64,000 nucleotides of DNA from Clitoria ternatea (Eukaryota > Streptophyta > Magnoliopsida > Fabales > Fabaceae). The number at the start of each line of letters is the position of its first letter. Position 1 is the stretch's first letter. The stretch covers positions 43,424,501 to 43,488,500 of the forward strand of contig CM075671.1 in the NCBI GenBank assembly GCA_037962975.1. The letters run 5' to 3'. A model generated the notes under the pieces. It saw only the letters and a program-made list of their open reading frames with translations, searched no databases and was not told where the DNA came from. A program made the position numbers and the translations under genes. Shown here piece after piece: positions 22,875-33,689 of the stretch.

Positions 22875-22882
22875 TATAAATA
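22875..22882 (+). promoter_or_regulatory. TATA box of the Sirevirus 5' LTR
   Basis: TATAAATA inside GTGAACTATAAATATGAAG. The identical context occurs in the 3' LTR at 39348-39355, so the pair is the element promoter. Confidence 0.55.
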
Positions 22883-23215
22883 TGAAGAGATTTAGAATTT
22901 GAAGAAAAATGACAGAGACCTTTAAAGAAATCATTTACAATCAGTTTACAAAGCATTCTTTTTCATTCTTAGTATTTGTCTCTAAAGCAAAGACCTTCTT
23001 TGTTGTTTAACCTCTAGCAGACCTTGGTCTTTAGCTTTCTTATTTAGTGTATCTGTTCATATCTTGTATCTTTTTATACACTAAATTCTTAGAAACACCA
23101 AACACAATCTATCATTAAAACCTGTATAGGTGAAACGTTTAGTGTATTTCCAGCCTTTACTTTCTATTAGGAATGAATTTATGGCCTGAAGAGGCTTTTG
23201 AAAAAATACTTGGGA

Positions 23216-24492
23216 TTAACTGTTAGGGAATCCCTCAGGGTCAAGCAACAGAAACACAAAGGATTCCCAAAAAAGATTACAAAAATAGATGTCTCAAGGC
23301 ATTATGTAAAATTAAAATTTTGATTTAGGGTTTACCTCTTGTTGATGCAAAGCAAGTTCCTCGATCGAAGCAATTATAGCTTCGCCCTTAGGAGTCCACA
23401 CGAGCACTCCCACCAGAAATCAAAATTCCGAATGCTAGTATAAAAATTTAAGAGTAATCTAATTTTTGAGCAGCAGCCTATGAGCATCTCATGCTCTATA
23501 TACAGGCTTAGGTCTTAACCTAATGAACTCTAATTAAACATTGGGCTCCTGACTCATTCTAAATTAGTTAGAACTAATATTTTTATTTTTTTAGTCAAAC
23601 TAAAATAAGACTATCCTCTGGTAGGCTTACTCTATGTATGTGACCCCATAGGTAAAATATTTGGTTATATTAATAATAAACTATTTTATTATTAATATAA
23701 AATAAGAGTGAGATCTAGCAATACATCATTATGTTAATATTATTTATGATTGACATGACCTATAAGTGATAATTATTTTATATATTTATTCCTTTTGTCA
23801 CGATATCTAATTGGTCCCAAGGCATGGTCGTCTTCATCCTTGTATGACCCAATTCATTTTACTTGATACCAAAGTAGACTTTTTACAGAATAAATATCTA
23901 ATATTTGTTTGTTCTAGCATGGCCAAGCATTTTGTTAGTCTCATTCCATCAAGTGGCCCATAGATATCACTCATGTCACATATAGACAAATCCCATCTAC
24001 ATCACTCACATCCCTCTGTATAATTTGTCCATTGCCTAATCACAATCTTTATGGTCATTATTACAGATGACGTTTGATTGTATTAAAACAATAAACTCCT
24101 TATGTAGGAATCGTAGTGACTTCAAGTCGAAGGACTATATACCACTATCACGTTAAGAATCATTTATGACACTCATGTAATGATCCATGCAACGTTCTCA
24201 TGGTGGGTCTATCCAGTACAACATTCCTCTTAATGTGTACCCGTGTAAGGACTTGATATCATATATCCATGATTTGTGAGATCAAATGATCAGTACATTC
24301 ACACACTAATCTTAATATATTTACATGTCCCCATGTAAATACTTGATTAGGGACGTTTTATGAATAATTCTCATATAACCTATTATTCCATGATAAATAG
24401 TTTTAAAATAATCTCAAAACTGAAAATACTAATTTTATTGAAAAGTTAAAATTGATACATTAATGGCTCGTAGTGCATACACCATCATTGAG
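23216..24492 (-). mobile_element. Solo copia LTR in the Sirevirus 5' LTR
   Basis: The LTR (23221-24487, minus) runs from TGATGGTGTATGC to GGGATTCCCTAACA. It is flanked by TTAAC (23216-23220) and TTGAG (24488-24492). The undisturbed 3' LTR of the host element has TTAAG at the same place (39689-39693), so both flanks are one-base variants of a TTAAG duplication. The same LTR family appears in the plus orientation at 42846-46424. A TATATA box lies at 23497-23502 (minus). Confidence 0.85.
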
Positions 24493-24813
24493 CCAAGAGT
24501 GACTTGTTGAAATAATACTTGGGTTTAAGCCAGGAGTGGTTGGAGCCAAAAATAACTATGGCAAGGTTTAGTGCTGTGATTGTAAAAGGTGTTTTTACAA
24601 TAGTGGAAATCCTTTAATTTTGAAGGGACTGGACGTAGCTTCTGAGTTAGAAGTGAACCAGTATAAATTCCTTGTGTTTATTCTCTCTTTCCCTGCTCTT
24701 AACAATCTAGTACAAATAATCACTTGTGCTTATAAAGCTTTTAAGTTCTGTGAAAAGAGTCTAAGACTTATTCAATCTTCTCCCCCTTCTAAGTCTGACT
24801 CTGAACTATCAAT

Positions 24814-24825
24814 TGGAATTAGAAC
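24814..24825 (+). other. Sirevirus primer-binding site (mutated)
   Basis: TGGAATTAGAAC corresponds to the copia consensus TGGTATCAGAGC (complement of initiator tRNA-Met) with three changes. It is two bases after the LTR end. Confidence 0.65.
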
Positions 24826-24873
24826 TTGTCATTTTGGGTTGATCACTCCAACGAGTGAAAAGGAACAAGATCC

Positions 24874-26333
24874 ATGGCAGCTCCTCAAAATAACCAGTTT
24901 ATAGCAGAAGGATCCTCTACAAATAAACCATCAACTTTCTTTGGTGAGGATTACCCATATTGGAAGAATAGAATGAAGATGTTCATTAAGCCCACTCAAT
25001 ATAGCTTATGGGGAGTAATCACCAATGATGATCATCCAATTCCTATTGATGAAGATAAGAAGCCTAAACCAGAGGATTAGTGGACAGTACCTGACTGTAA
25101 GAAGATGGAGACTAACGCCAAAGTCAGATTCCTCCTTACTTGTACTCTAAGTAAATCAGAGCACAATAAGGTCTTTAGCTATAAATCAGCTAGAGAAGTT
25201 TGGGATGCCCTTCAACGTAATTATAAAGGTGACTTCAATATGAAGAGATCTAAAAAGATACTATTGACAAAACGATATGATACATTCATGATAGAGGATA
25301 ATTAGACCACAGACTAGATGTTTGTAAGATTCCAAACTTTGTTGTTTGAGCTTCAAGCCTTGGGGATAATTCTATCGACCAAGGATATAAATGTTAAGCT
25401 TCTTGGAAGTCTACTAGAGAGATTTGATGTAAAATGCTCAGCTCTTAAGGAGGCTAAAGATCTTAGCACACTCACTGGTATGCTTAGAGTTCATGAGATA
25501 AAGCTAAAACAGAAGGAAACAACCAAGCCTTTCTCTTCCAAAGGCATTGCTCTGAAGGTTGATGATTTGAGCAAGAAGACCAAGGCTCTCAAGGTTGTAG
25601 AGTCTACCAGTTCAGACACAAACTCTGATGATAACAGTACAAATACAGACGAGGAGTTTGCTCTCGTAACAAAAAGGTTTCACAGGCTGTTGAAGAAAAA
25701 GAAAGGCAGACCTAAGAAGTTTTAGAGGAAAGACCATAAAGGTAAATCTCAATTTAAGTTTAATACTGACAAATCTACCTTGGAATGTTTCAACTATAGA
25801 AAACCAGGTCATATAAAGGCATAGTGTCCTTTCTTGAAAAGGACAAGAAGGACAGAAAAGAGAAGAGAAGATTCCCAAAAAAGAAAAAAGGATTAATTAT
25901 ATGGGATAATGAAGACTTATCCAGCTCTAGCGAGTTTGAGGAAAAGACAGAGTCTGCCCAGATCTCTCTTATAGCTGGTGTTGAACCAGACTTAGAAGCT
26001 AGCTCAAGTGATTTAGACTCTAAAGAGGTAAGTTATTCTGAGCTCAAAGAAAACTATGATCTTTTGCTTGATGATTTTTCCAAGTTATTGAAAAACTTTA
26101 AGAAATTAAAAATGAAACATGTTGATATGACCACTGATTATGAAAGCCAGATTTCAAAAGTAAACGAAGGTTTTGATAAAAGCATTCAAAATGAAATAGA
26201 AGAGAATAAGAGTATGTATCTTGAAGAGTTACACGGACTTAAAAAGGAAAATCTTATTCTAAAAACTAATTTGGAAAACACCAAAGTATGTTACAACTCT
26301 CAGGCTGATGAAATCAACAAGCTACAAAAGTAA
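24874..26333 (+). pseudogene. Sirevirus gag, broken into four frames
   Basis: Four consecutive readings make up the gag polyprotein. 24874-25080 has FFGEDYPYWKNRMKMFI, the copia gag N-terminus. 25105-25305 has TNAKVRFLLTCTLSKSEHNK and AREVWDALQRNYKG, the UBN2 gag domain. 25318-25725 has LLGSLLERFDVKCSALKEAKD and a basic KKKKGRPKKF tail. 25824-26333 has an acidic Ser-rich stretch and a long coiled coil (YSELKENYDLLLDDFSKLLK). The first zinc knuckle lies near 25785-25830: CFNYRKPGH, with the second Cys changed to Tyr and a stop before CP. TAG stops fall at 25078 and 25303, and a frameshift lies near 25830. The gag cannot be made intact. Confidence 0.85.
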
Positions 26334-26479
26334 GTGAGTTCCACTCACTTCAGACCTTGGCAACTTTATAAATAGCACTGAAAATCTAAACAAGCTTTTG
26401 GGTAAATCCCATAGTGGCCATAAAAGACCAGGTTTGGGTTATGTAAAGAAAGTTGATCTCAAGAAATGTTCCACTTATT

Positions 26480-26783
26480 TATCTATTCCAAAGAAATAGA
26501 AACATGTTAAATGTAATTATTGTAAAAGACATGGTCATGTAATTAATCACTATAAGAAAAGAAATGAAAGAGTAGCTAACCATGTAGGACCCAAGAAGAT
26601 TTAGGTATCAAGATCATTTATTATCCCTATTACAGATGTGCTTAAGAACAAAGACAAAGCATCAGCACTGGTATCTAGACAGTGGATGATCGCATTATAT
26701 AATGGGAAATAGGTCTATGTTCCTATACCTAAAGCAGTTTAAAGGTGGAACAATCACCTTTGGAAGGAACCAGACTAGACGCA
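26480..26783 (+). pseudogene. Sirevirus second zinc knuckle and aspartic protease start
   Basis: KCNYCKRHGHV with the last Cys replaced is followed, near 26669, by WYLDSG, a TGA stop, then GNRSMFLYLKQFKGGTITFG. In copia proteases WYLDSGCSRHMTG holds the catalytic DSG. Here the Cys codon has become TGA. The reading is cut at 26783 by the Ogre solo LTR and resumes at 30765. Confidence 0.8.
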
Positions 26784-26799
26784 TGTGAACACCTTTTTT

Positions 26800-29720
26800 A
26801 GTCCAGTCCAAGTGGAAAGAATCTTCTTTTATACTGCATTCCAACTTAGAATGATCAGATCCGAGTAGAATGACTAAGAATGGAGCACTTCTGAGTAGAA
26901 CATAACCACTGTTGGGATAAATCCGAGTGGAATGATTCAAAAAATGATCAAATCTGAGTAGAATGACTCAAAAATGATCAGATCCGAGCAAGATGACTAA
27001 GATTGGAGCATTGCCGAGTGGAATATAGACCTGTTGGAGGTAAATCCAAGTGAAATGACTCAGATTGGAGCATTGCCGAGTGGAATATAGAGCTGTTGAA
27101 GGCAAATCCGAGTAAAATGACTCAGAATAGATCAAATCCGAGTGGAATAGGCTCCTGTTGGGGAATCCGAGCGGAATGACATAAAAATGATCAAATCCGA
27201 GTAGAATTACTCAGAATAAGTCATTTCCGAGTAGAATACTATTGCTGACTGAAGTGAATCCGAGTGGGAGCTTTCTGAATGCAAGTAATCTGAATGAAGA
27301 AATGCTAATTAAAGTGAATCTGATTGAGGAATGTGTTTTTCTGGGAAAAACCGAGTCCGAGTGAACACATCCGAGGGGCAAACGTTGATTGAAAGCCCTT
27401 TGGTTGAAGTGTAAAGGCTGATTCCGAGTGAAAATGCCAAGTTTCCAAGTTCTGAGTGGAAAGAGAGCCAATTCCGAGTGAAAACAAAGTTTGAGGACCT
27501 GTTATTGAATGAAGCTCTCCTGACTAAAGTAAAAAAGACCGACTCTAAGTGTAACTGATTGGTCAGGTTTAGACTGGAAGGAAAGCCCGACTCTAAGTCT
27601 ATCTGAGTGGTCAAATTCTCTCAAGTACCAATTTCTGAGAGGAAAGAAGACCGAGTCCGAGTGAAATAATCCCAACATCCGAATAAGAACATCTGAAGGA
27701 GAAATGTTGATTGAAACCTTCTGATTGAAGTGTGAAGTCTGACTCTTAGTGAATCTGGGTGGTCAGATTCCGATTGGAACAGAAGTCCGATTGTGAGTAT
27801 ATCTGGGTAGTCAGATTTTGATGGGAAGAAAACCGATTTCGAGTGAAAATGTAAAAGTTTCCAAGCCCTGATTGCAAAGAAGGTCAACTCCGAGTGACAA
27901 ATCTGAGTAACAACTCCGAATGAATATTTGCCGACTGAGCCATTCTTCAATCAGTTTCGTTGTCAATCTTTAATCGGTTTCTGAGTGATAATGACTGAAT
28001 GAAAGGATTTTTGAATAAATGTGTCCGATTGGACTGAAGAAAGGAAAATCCATGTGAAATCCTTCTGAAGACGACTCCCAAGTGAGTGCACCGAGCAGCT
28101 GATTGCCGAGTGAAAGTCGTTCCTGATTGGAAAATAAGGGCGAGTGAGTGCACTGAACAATTGACGACTGAATGAAAATTCTGAGTGAGGATAAGCCTGA
28201 CTCCGAGTGGAAAATGGATATTTCCGAGTTAGATATCCAAGTCAGATGCCTCTCCAGTCTGCACCGAGTAAAGTATCTCCAGTAAGAACCGAGTGATGCC
28301 TCTTCAGTCAGCACCGGGTCACTCTCTTAGTCAACACCGAGTCATTCTCTTTAATTTTCAGTCGGCTCCGAATCATCCTTTACCATTACCGAGCCACTCT
28401 TTTAACCATTCCCGAGCCTTCTTTTACCCATTTCCGAGCCATCCTCTTACCCATTTCCCAGTCATATTTCACCCATTTCCGAGTGGCCCTTTAACCATTT
28501 CCGAGACCCTTTCCACTCAACCCCCGAGTCATCCTTTACCATTACCGAGCCACTCTTTTAAACATTCCCGAGCCTTCTTTTAACCATTTCCGACACCCTT
28601 TTCACTCAACTTCCGAGCCATTCTTTTACCCATTTCCGAGATTACTTCTCACCTATTTCTGAGACACTTTTTCAATCAATTCCGAGTGACATTTTTCAGT
28701 CAGTAAGGAGTCCTCTTCAGCCAATTCCGAGTCACTTTGCACTCGGTCTGATCGAATGTTTCAATCAGAATTGATTTGTCCCCTGAATCCAATTACTTTG
28801 CTTTTCACTTGGATTCTCCTCATAAATAACCCAACACCGAGCAAAAACATCACTCGACCTTCCATGACAGAGCTCCTCTCAGAAGAATTCTCACTCGGAA
28901 AGGACTATTTTCACTCGGAATTGACTCGAACTGAGGATGAACGCTGACTGAGAGGCTAATCCGAGTCATCCTCTCTCGGATTTCCACTATCCTCTCTCAG
29001 ATTTCCACCATCCTCTCTCAGATTTCCACCAGGCTCCCCCTGTTTGCCCGTGCTGACTTGGATTCCACCACCCAAGTGGATCCAGGAATCCTGGGGGTGG
29101 CAGACAGGGGCAGAAGTGGAGGAATTAAAAATTCCCACCAGCCGTTGTCCCCCACTACCAGGCTGCCTCCACTCTGAGTGAAAGCCTGAGCTGGCCTTCC
29201 ACTCTGAGTGGAAGCCTGAGTTGGCCTTCCACTCGGAAAAGCCTATAAATGGACAAGGGCTGAAGCTTTGAGGGGATCCGGAAGGCATTCATTAAGAGAA
29301 AAAACTCTGCCCATTTCTCCACTCAACAGCTCCGTCCCTCTCTTCACTCACGAGCCCCCTTCCCTCTCCTCACCAGCCCCCTTCCTTCACTCACCAGCAC
29401 CCTTCCTCCACTCACCAGCTCCTTTCCCTCTCCTCACCAACACCACCCGTTACAGCCCCTCTCCTCACCAGTACCCTTCACACCTCACTGTTCAGCATCC
29501 TGAGACCAGCTCTCCTGCTCCATCACTCGGTTTCTCAACTTTTACTCGATATTCTACTTTTCACTCGATATTTTCACTTTTTACTCGGTTTTTCCATTTT
29601 CACTCGGTTTTACTACTTTTACTCGGTTTTCCCATTTTTCGCTCGGTTTTTTCTACTTTTACTCAGTTTTTCCCTTTTTCTCATTCGGTTTTCTCTTCTC
29701 CCACTCAATTTTCGCTCATT
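26800..29720. repeat. CCGAGTGGAA-type motif array with a purine-to-pyrimidine switch
   Basis: The words CCGAGT, TCCGAGTGGAAT and their complement ACTCGG recur dozens of times. Up to about 28250 the array is purine-rich on the plus strand (GAGTGGAATGACTCAGA). From about 28300 it is pyrimidine-rich (CCGAGCCACTCTTTTA, later CACTCGGTTTTT). Palindromic copies such as TTCCACTCTGAGTGGAA occur at 29188-29229. It occupies the presumed U3 of the Ogre LTR and ends at the TATA box, continuing more weakly beyond it. Confidence 0.8.
29244..29250 (+). promoter_or_regulatory. TATA box of the Ogre-type LTR
   Basis: TATAAAT in AAAAGCCTATAAATGGAC, eight bases after the last tight ACTCGG copy of the array. Position and context fit an LTR promoter. 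Confidence 0.5.
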
Positions 29721-30764
29721 TTTCCCTTTCTTTTCCGAACATACTGTTTCCCTTTCTCTCTTGTAGCTTCTGCTACCCTCCCTCTTTTGCTTCATAGTAA
29801 AAAATATAATAAAGGGAAATAAATGTTTCCTATGTTTTCTTTCAAATCTAAATAAAATCAAAACAAAATCAAAAAAAGAAAAAAAATCATTTTTAGTCAG
29901 TGTCGTATGGAAAATACTTCCGTCTACACAACCTCTATAGGATCCGTACACGTGCGAAGAACTTCGTCTTGTATGAGTTCCTCACCAAAATGATAACCAC
30001 CAATATTTTCCCAATCTTTTCTTAAAAGAAAAACCTCAGAACTACGTTACCCTGATTTCTTGATATTTCAAGAATACGTAGGAGCAGGACCTCAACTCCT
30101 GTCGGGCCCATCTCTCTTATTTCCTTTTACTGATTTATTTCCTCACTTTCGTGTCCCTTTCATAAATGTTTCTTTTTTCATCGCTTCCGTGAAAATCAAT
30201 TTAGACGTGACGTCCTGTTGATTTCCCCCTAGTTTTTTGTTCAAGCCTCGCCATAATTCATAGAGAAGGGATACTTATGACGAGACGTCCTGCTTATCTC
30301 TTTCCCATCCCCGTCCTTTTTTTATTTGAGGATGTCTAATTTATATGTGATGTCTTATTCGCATTCTCTTCCTCTCTTTGTCTCATATCAAAGTCGAGTT
30401 TAATTCGGATGAAACGTCCCGTTAACCTCGCTTCGACATTCTATGTTTGTACAGTTCACTTACTCCCTTCCGTCGTTTTCAAATAAAAATACAAAAAAAA
30501 GAAGAAACCATGTTTATTTAAGGCTATTTATATTGCGCTTTCAACCTTGGTACTGTTTTTGACAGGCGATGTAGGGTGCTAATACCTTCCCTACTCGTAA
30601 CCGACTCCCGAACTTGAATCTCAATTTTTAACCAGTGCTTTACTGAACTTAGTTTTTTCCCAATGTTTTTCCTATGAATAAAAACGTTGGTGGCGACTCC
30701 CTGTTTCATCAAACATGGTTTTCTCTCTTCGCCGTGCCGTCGGGATCCAGGTTGCGACAACGCA

Positions 30765-32320
30765 TAATAGGTACTCGTAAAATAGGTAAAATTCTCTCTT
30801 TTGTTATTAAAAATGTGTATCTGGTTAATGGTCTAACACATAACCTACTAAGCATTAGTCAATTTTGTGACAGTGTGTATAAGGTCTCTTTCGATAAAAA
30901 AGTGTACTATCATTAACAATGATGGAACCATAATCTTCTCTACAAACAGACACAAAAACCTTTACTAGGTTGATCTGGGTGAACTAGATGATCAAAATGT
31001 AAGATGTCTATTTTCAAACTATAAAGAGAAATGGGTCTGGTATAAAATGTTTGGGCAAGTTAGTTTAAAACATATTTCAAAACTTCACAAAAAAAGCCTT
31101 CTTTTAACAATTCCCTGCCTTGTGAAGCATGCCAAAAAAGGAAACAACATAAAACCTCTTTTGTAAACAAAAATGTTGTTTCTATGGCCAGACCATTATA
31201 ACTATTTCATTTAGATTTTTTTGGTCCATCTCAAGTACAGAGTTTGGCAGGAAAGAAGTATGGATTTATCATTGTTGATGACTACACAAGAAGGACATAG
31301 GTATATTTCCTAGCCCACAAAGATAAGTCTGTAAAAGTATTTAGGGTTTTCTATATGAAAATCCAAAATGAGAAAGGGTTGTATATTGATACAATAAAAA
31401 GAGACCATGATAAAGAATTTGAAATTGAAATCTTTGAAATATTTTACAATGAGAGAAGAGAACCAAGTTTGGCATTACTCATTTTTTCTTCTCCAAGAAC
31501 ATCTTAACAAAGTGGTGTTATGGAAAGGAAAAACAAAACTCTGCTAGAAATGGCTAGAACTATGCTTTGCGAAAATAATCTTCCTAAATATTTTTGGGCA
31601 GAGGCTATGAGCACTTTATGTTATATACAAAACAGTCATTATCAAAACAATACTGAACAAGAGTCCTTATGAATTATGGAAGGGAATAAGACCCAACATA
31701 TCTTATTTATACCCCTTTAGGTGCACATGTTATATCCTCAATACAAGGGATTATCTTGGAAATTTTGATTCCAAGTCTGACAAAGGGATATTCATAGGGT
31801 ACTCAATCACCTCAAAATCTTACGGAGTCTTTAATATAAGGACTCAGACTATTGAAGAATCAATACATATAAGATTTGATGATATTCAAAAGACTGGCAG
31901 AAAACTAGCAGATCTAGAACTTGATGATGTAGGTGTGTGGCAGTAGGAATCTTAACAAGATCAGCAAGAATCTACAAAAGAAGATGAACAAACTGAACAT
32001 CAGCAATTTAAGTCTGAACCTGAGAAGCCAAGAAACTAGAAGTTCAAGGCTTATTACCCTTCAGACCTCATCATTGGAGATTAAGCAGCTGGAGTTAGGA
32101 CCAGATCAAAACTTCTCAATCAGTCATCCATTACCCTTGTCTCAAAATTAGAACCAAAATCAGTAACTGAAGCTTTGGATGATATAGACTGCGTCATAGC
32201 TATGTAAGAAGAGCTGAAGCAGTTTGAGAGGAATAAAGTCTGGACCCTTATTCCCAGACCCAAGAACAAAAGCATAATTGGAACAAAGTGGGTCTTTAGA
32301 AATAAGCTTGATGAAGAAGG
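30765..32320 (+). pseudogene. Sirevirus integrase and start of RT
   Basis: The reading resumes with the pre-integrase segment (NVYLVNGLTHNLLSISQFC), a broken HHCC zone with CEACQKGKQHKTS near 31115, then the integrase core: LDFFGPSQVQSLAGKKYGF, IVDDYTRRT and VFRVFYMKIQNEKG. The catalytic motifs have decayed; the second Asp region reads KRDHDKEFE. A TSRSYGVFN-like zone follows. RT begins near 32160 with ELKQFERNKVWTLIPRP and GTKWVFRNKLDEEGK. Stops and frame changes are frequent. Cut at 32320 by a solo LTR. Confidence 0.8.
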
Positions 32321-32431
32321 CAAAGTGTTTGAATATGATTACAGGTTCAAGGATTTTGATAATGACAAAGGAATCTTGAAGAATATCTTGTAAAAACAAG
32401 ATTCAGCATCAGACCTGCAAAAATAGCGTAG

Positions 32432-32778
32432 CTAATCGATTAGAGAGACAGAGCTAATCGATTAGATAGCTTCTGTTTTGAATTAAATGTATCAGGAACA
32501 TAAGCTAATCGATTACAAGACCTCAGGCAATCGATTACAGAGCTACTGGAACGACACTAATCGATTACCCAAGTGTCATAATCGATTACCAAGTCAAGAA
32601 TTGAATTAAATGCATCAGGTGCTATAGCTAATCGATTACTGGGCAAGATATAATCGATTACCAGGGTTCTAACTTGAAGCTAATCGATTAGGTGGTGAAT
32701 GCTAATCGATTACAGCATAAACTGGATTGAAATATTCAAAATGTAATCGATTACAGCTCGAGGCGTAATCGATTACGA
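32432..32778. repeat. Twelve AATCGATT palindromes in 350 bp
   Basis: AATCGATT, usually as TAATCGATTA and often CTAATCGATTAC, occurs 12 times (counted) with irregular 20-50-bp spacing and variable text between. This is far above chance for an 8-bp palindrome. The array lies 105-450 bp into the LTR, in U3, and stops about 105 bp before the TATA box. Confidence 0.9.
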
Positions 32779-32884
32779 TAGTAGGAAAACATATTTTAGT
32801 GGGAAACCAGCTCATTTTTTCACCATTTCTCAGATGCCCACTACATGCAACGGCTAGAAGGTCTCTTAAGCTACTCCAAGGCTC

Positions 32885-32891
32885 TATAAAT
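32885..32891 (+). promoter_or_regulatory. TATA box of the AATCGATT-bearing LTR
   Basis: TATAAAT within GGCTCTATAAATGCAAGG, downstream of the palindrome array and about 560 bp into the LTR. Confidence 0.55.
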
Positions 32892-33689
32892 GCAAGGGAA
32901 ACACAAGCACAAAAAAGAAGAAGCAAGGGAATAACAAGGAACAAAAGGAAATCAATTCTACAATCATTCTTGGTGCTTAGTGAGTTTTTACTCTTGTATA
33001 TTTTGAGATTTCATCTGTATATCCTCTCTTGTTGAGAGCTAAAATTTGTGTGAGCTATCACTTGCTTATCCACTCTTTTGGGAGAGTATTTTTGCTTGTA
33101 AACACAAACATCAAACACCAAAGTTCACTCTAGGATTGAGTGGTTATTCACTCTAGGTTGAGTGGTTACAAAGGTTGGGGTTCAACCTTTGGATATTGTG
33201 AGATTGAGAGATTGGGTGGGTTGCCCTTGTACTTGTGAGGATTGGGTTCTTGAGTGTGGGACACTAGGAAGCCGCAATTGCTCACAGTTGTATCTCTAAT
33301 CTACAATAATGGAAATCCTCTAAGTGGGTTGCTTAGAGGCGAGATGTACACCGGGTTGGTGGAACTCGTTAAATCGGTTTGTAATCTCTTCTCCCTTACT
33401 CTTTTACTTTCATATATTGCTCTTGATCGATTTGTGTTGGTTGATTGTGGTTTGTATATTTTAGCTTGCTTGATTTGGTTAATATTGAACATTGCACACC
33501 AAGTGTTTAATAAATTGCCTTATCCATATTTGCCTCTTGTTTTGAATTATCTTGTGTACTTTACTTGATCTTACTTTCATAATCTCTAAACTTATGTTAA
33601 AAGAATCAAGTTCAAAGGCATTTCAAGCAAAGTTTTAAAAACTCAATTCACCCCCCCTTGAGTATTGAGGCCACTTGAATAACACAAAG

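Larger units (their letters stand above)
21970..24811 (+). repeat. Sirevirus 5' LTR, split by a solo LTR
   Basis: It aligns by eye along its length with the 3' LTR at 38432-40002: AGGTCAAAAGTTTGTAAGG near 22091 against the copy near 38569, and the shared GGCATAAGCTATAAATGAA. A TATAAATA box lies at 22875-22882. Net length without the nested 1267-bp LTR is about 1.57 kb, equal to the 3' LTR. It ends ACTATCA directly before the primer-binding site. Confidence 0.75.
26779..30764 (+). mobile_element. Ogre/Tat-type solo LTR (about 4 kb) in the Sirevirus pol gene
   Basis: The LTR spans 26784-30759, from TGTGAACACC to CAGGTTGCGACA, with perfect ACGCA duplications on both sides (26779-26783 and 30760-30764). 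The 3' part holds Ogre landmarks: GGCGATGTAGGGTGCTAATA near 30564, CGTAACCGACTCCCGAAC near 30595 and GTTGGTGGCGACTCC near 30686. The host reading rejoins exactly when one duplication is removed. No internal sequence is present, so it is solo. The length is typical for Ogre-type LTRs, among the longest known in plants. Confidence 0.9.
32321..33689 (+). mobile_element. Solo copia-type LTR in the Sirevirus RT, perfect CAAAG duplications
   Basis: The LTR spans 32326-33684, from TGTTTGAATATG to CACTTGAATAACA, with CAAAG on both sides (32321-32325 and 33685-33689). Removing the LTR and one duplication restores the RT reading across GK-VV-RNK exactly. The AATTCACCCCCCCTTGAGT block near its 3' end is characteristic of Sirevirus-type LTRs in legumes. 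No internal region is present. Confidence 0.9.

Noticed and set aside
27211..28314. Overlapping minus-strand frames of 60-114 codons
   Set aside because: All are repeats of the CCGAGT motif read in different frames. They share no conserved protein feature.
29268..29822. 184-codon plus-strand open frame rich in Ser, Pro and Phe
   Set aside because: It lies in the pyrimidine-rich half of the Ogre LTR motif array. Its composition follows from the repeats and it has no domain.
32432..32778. AATCGATT array considered as a CRISPR-like or satellite array
   Set aside because: The repeat is only 8-12 bp, spacing is irregular, and it lies within an LTR bounded by CAAAG duplications in a plant genome.
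33254..33568. 104-codon plus-strand frame with hydrophobic stretches
   Set aside because: It lies in the U5/R part of a solo LTR. The hydrophobicity comes from T-rich sequence.
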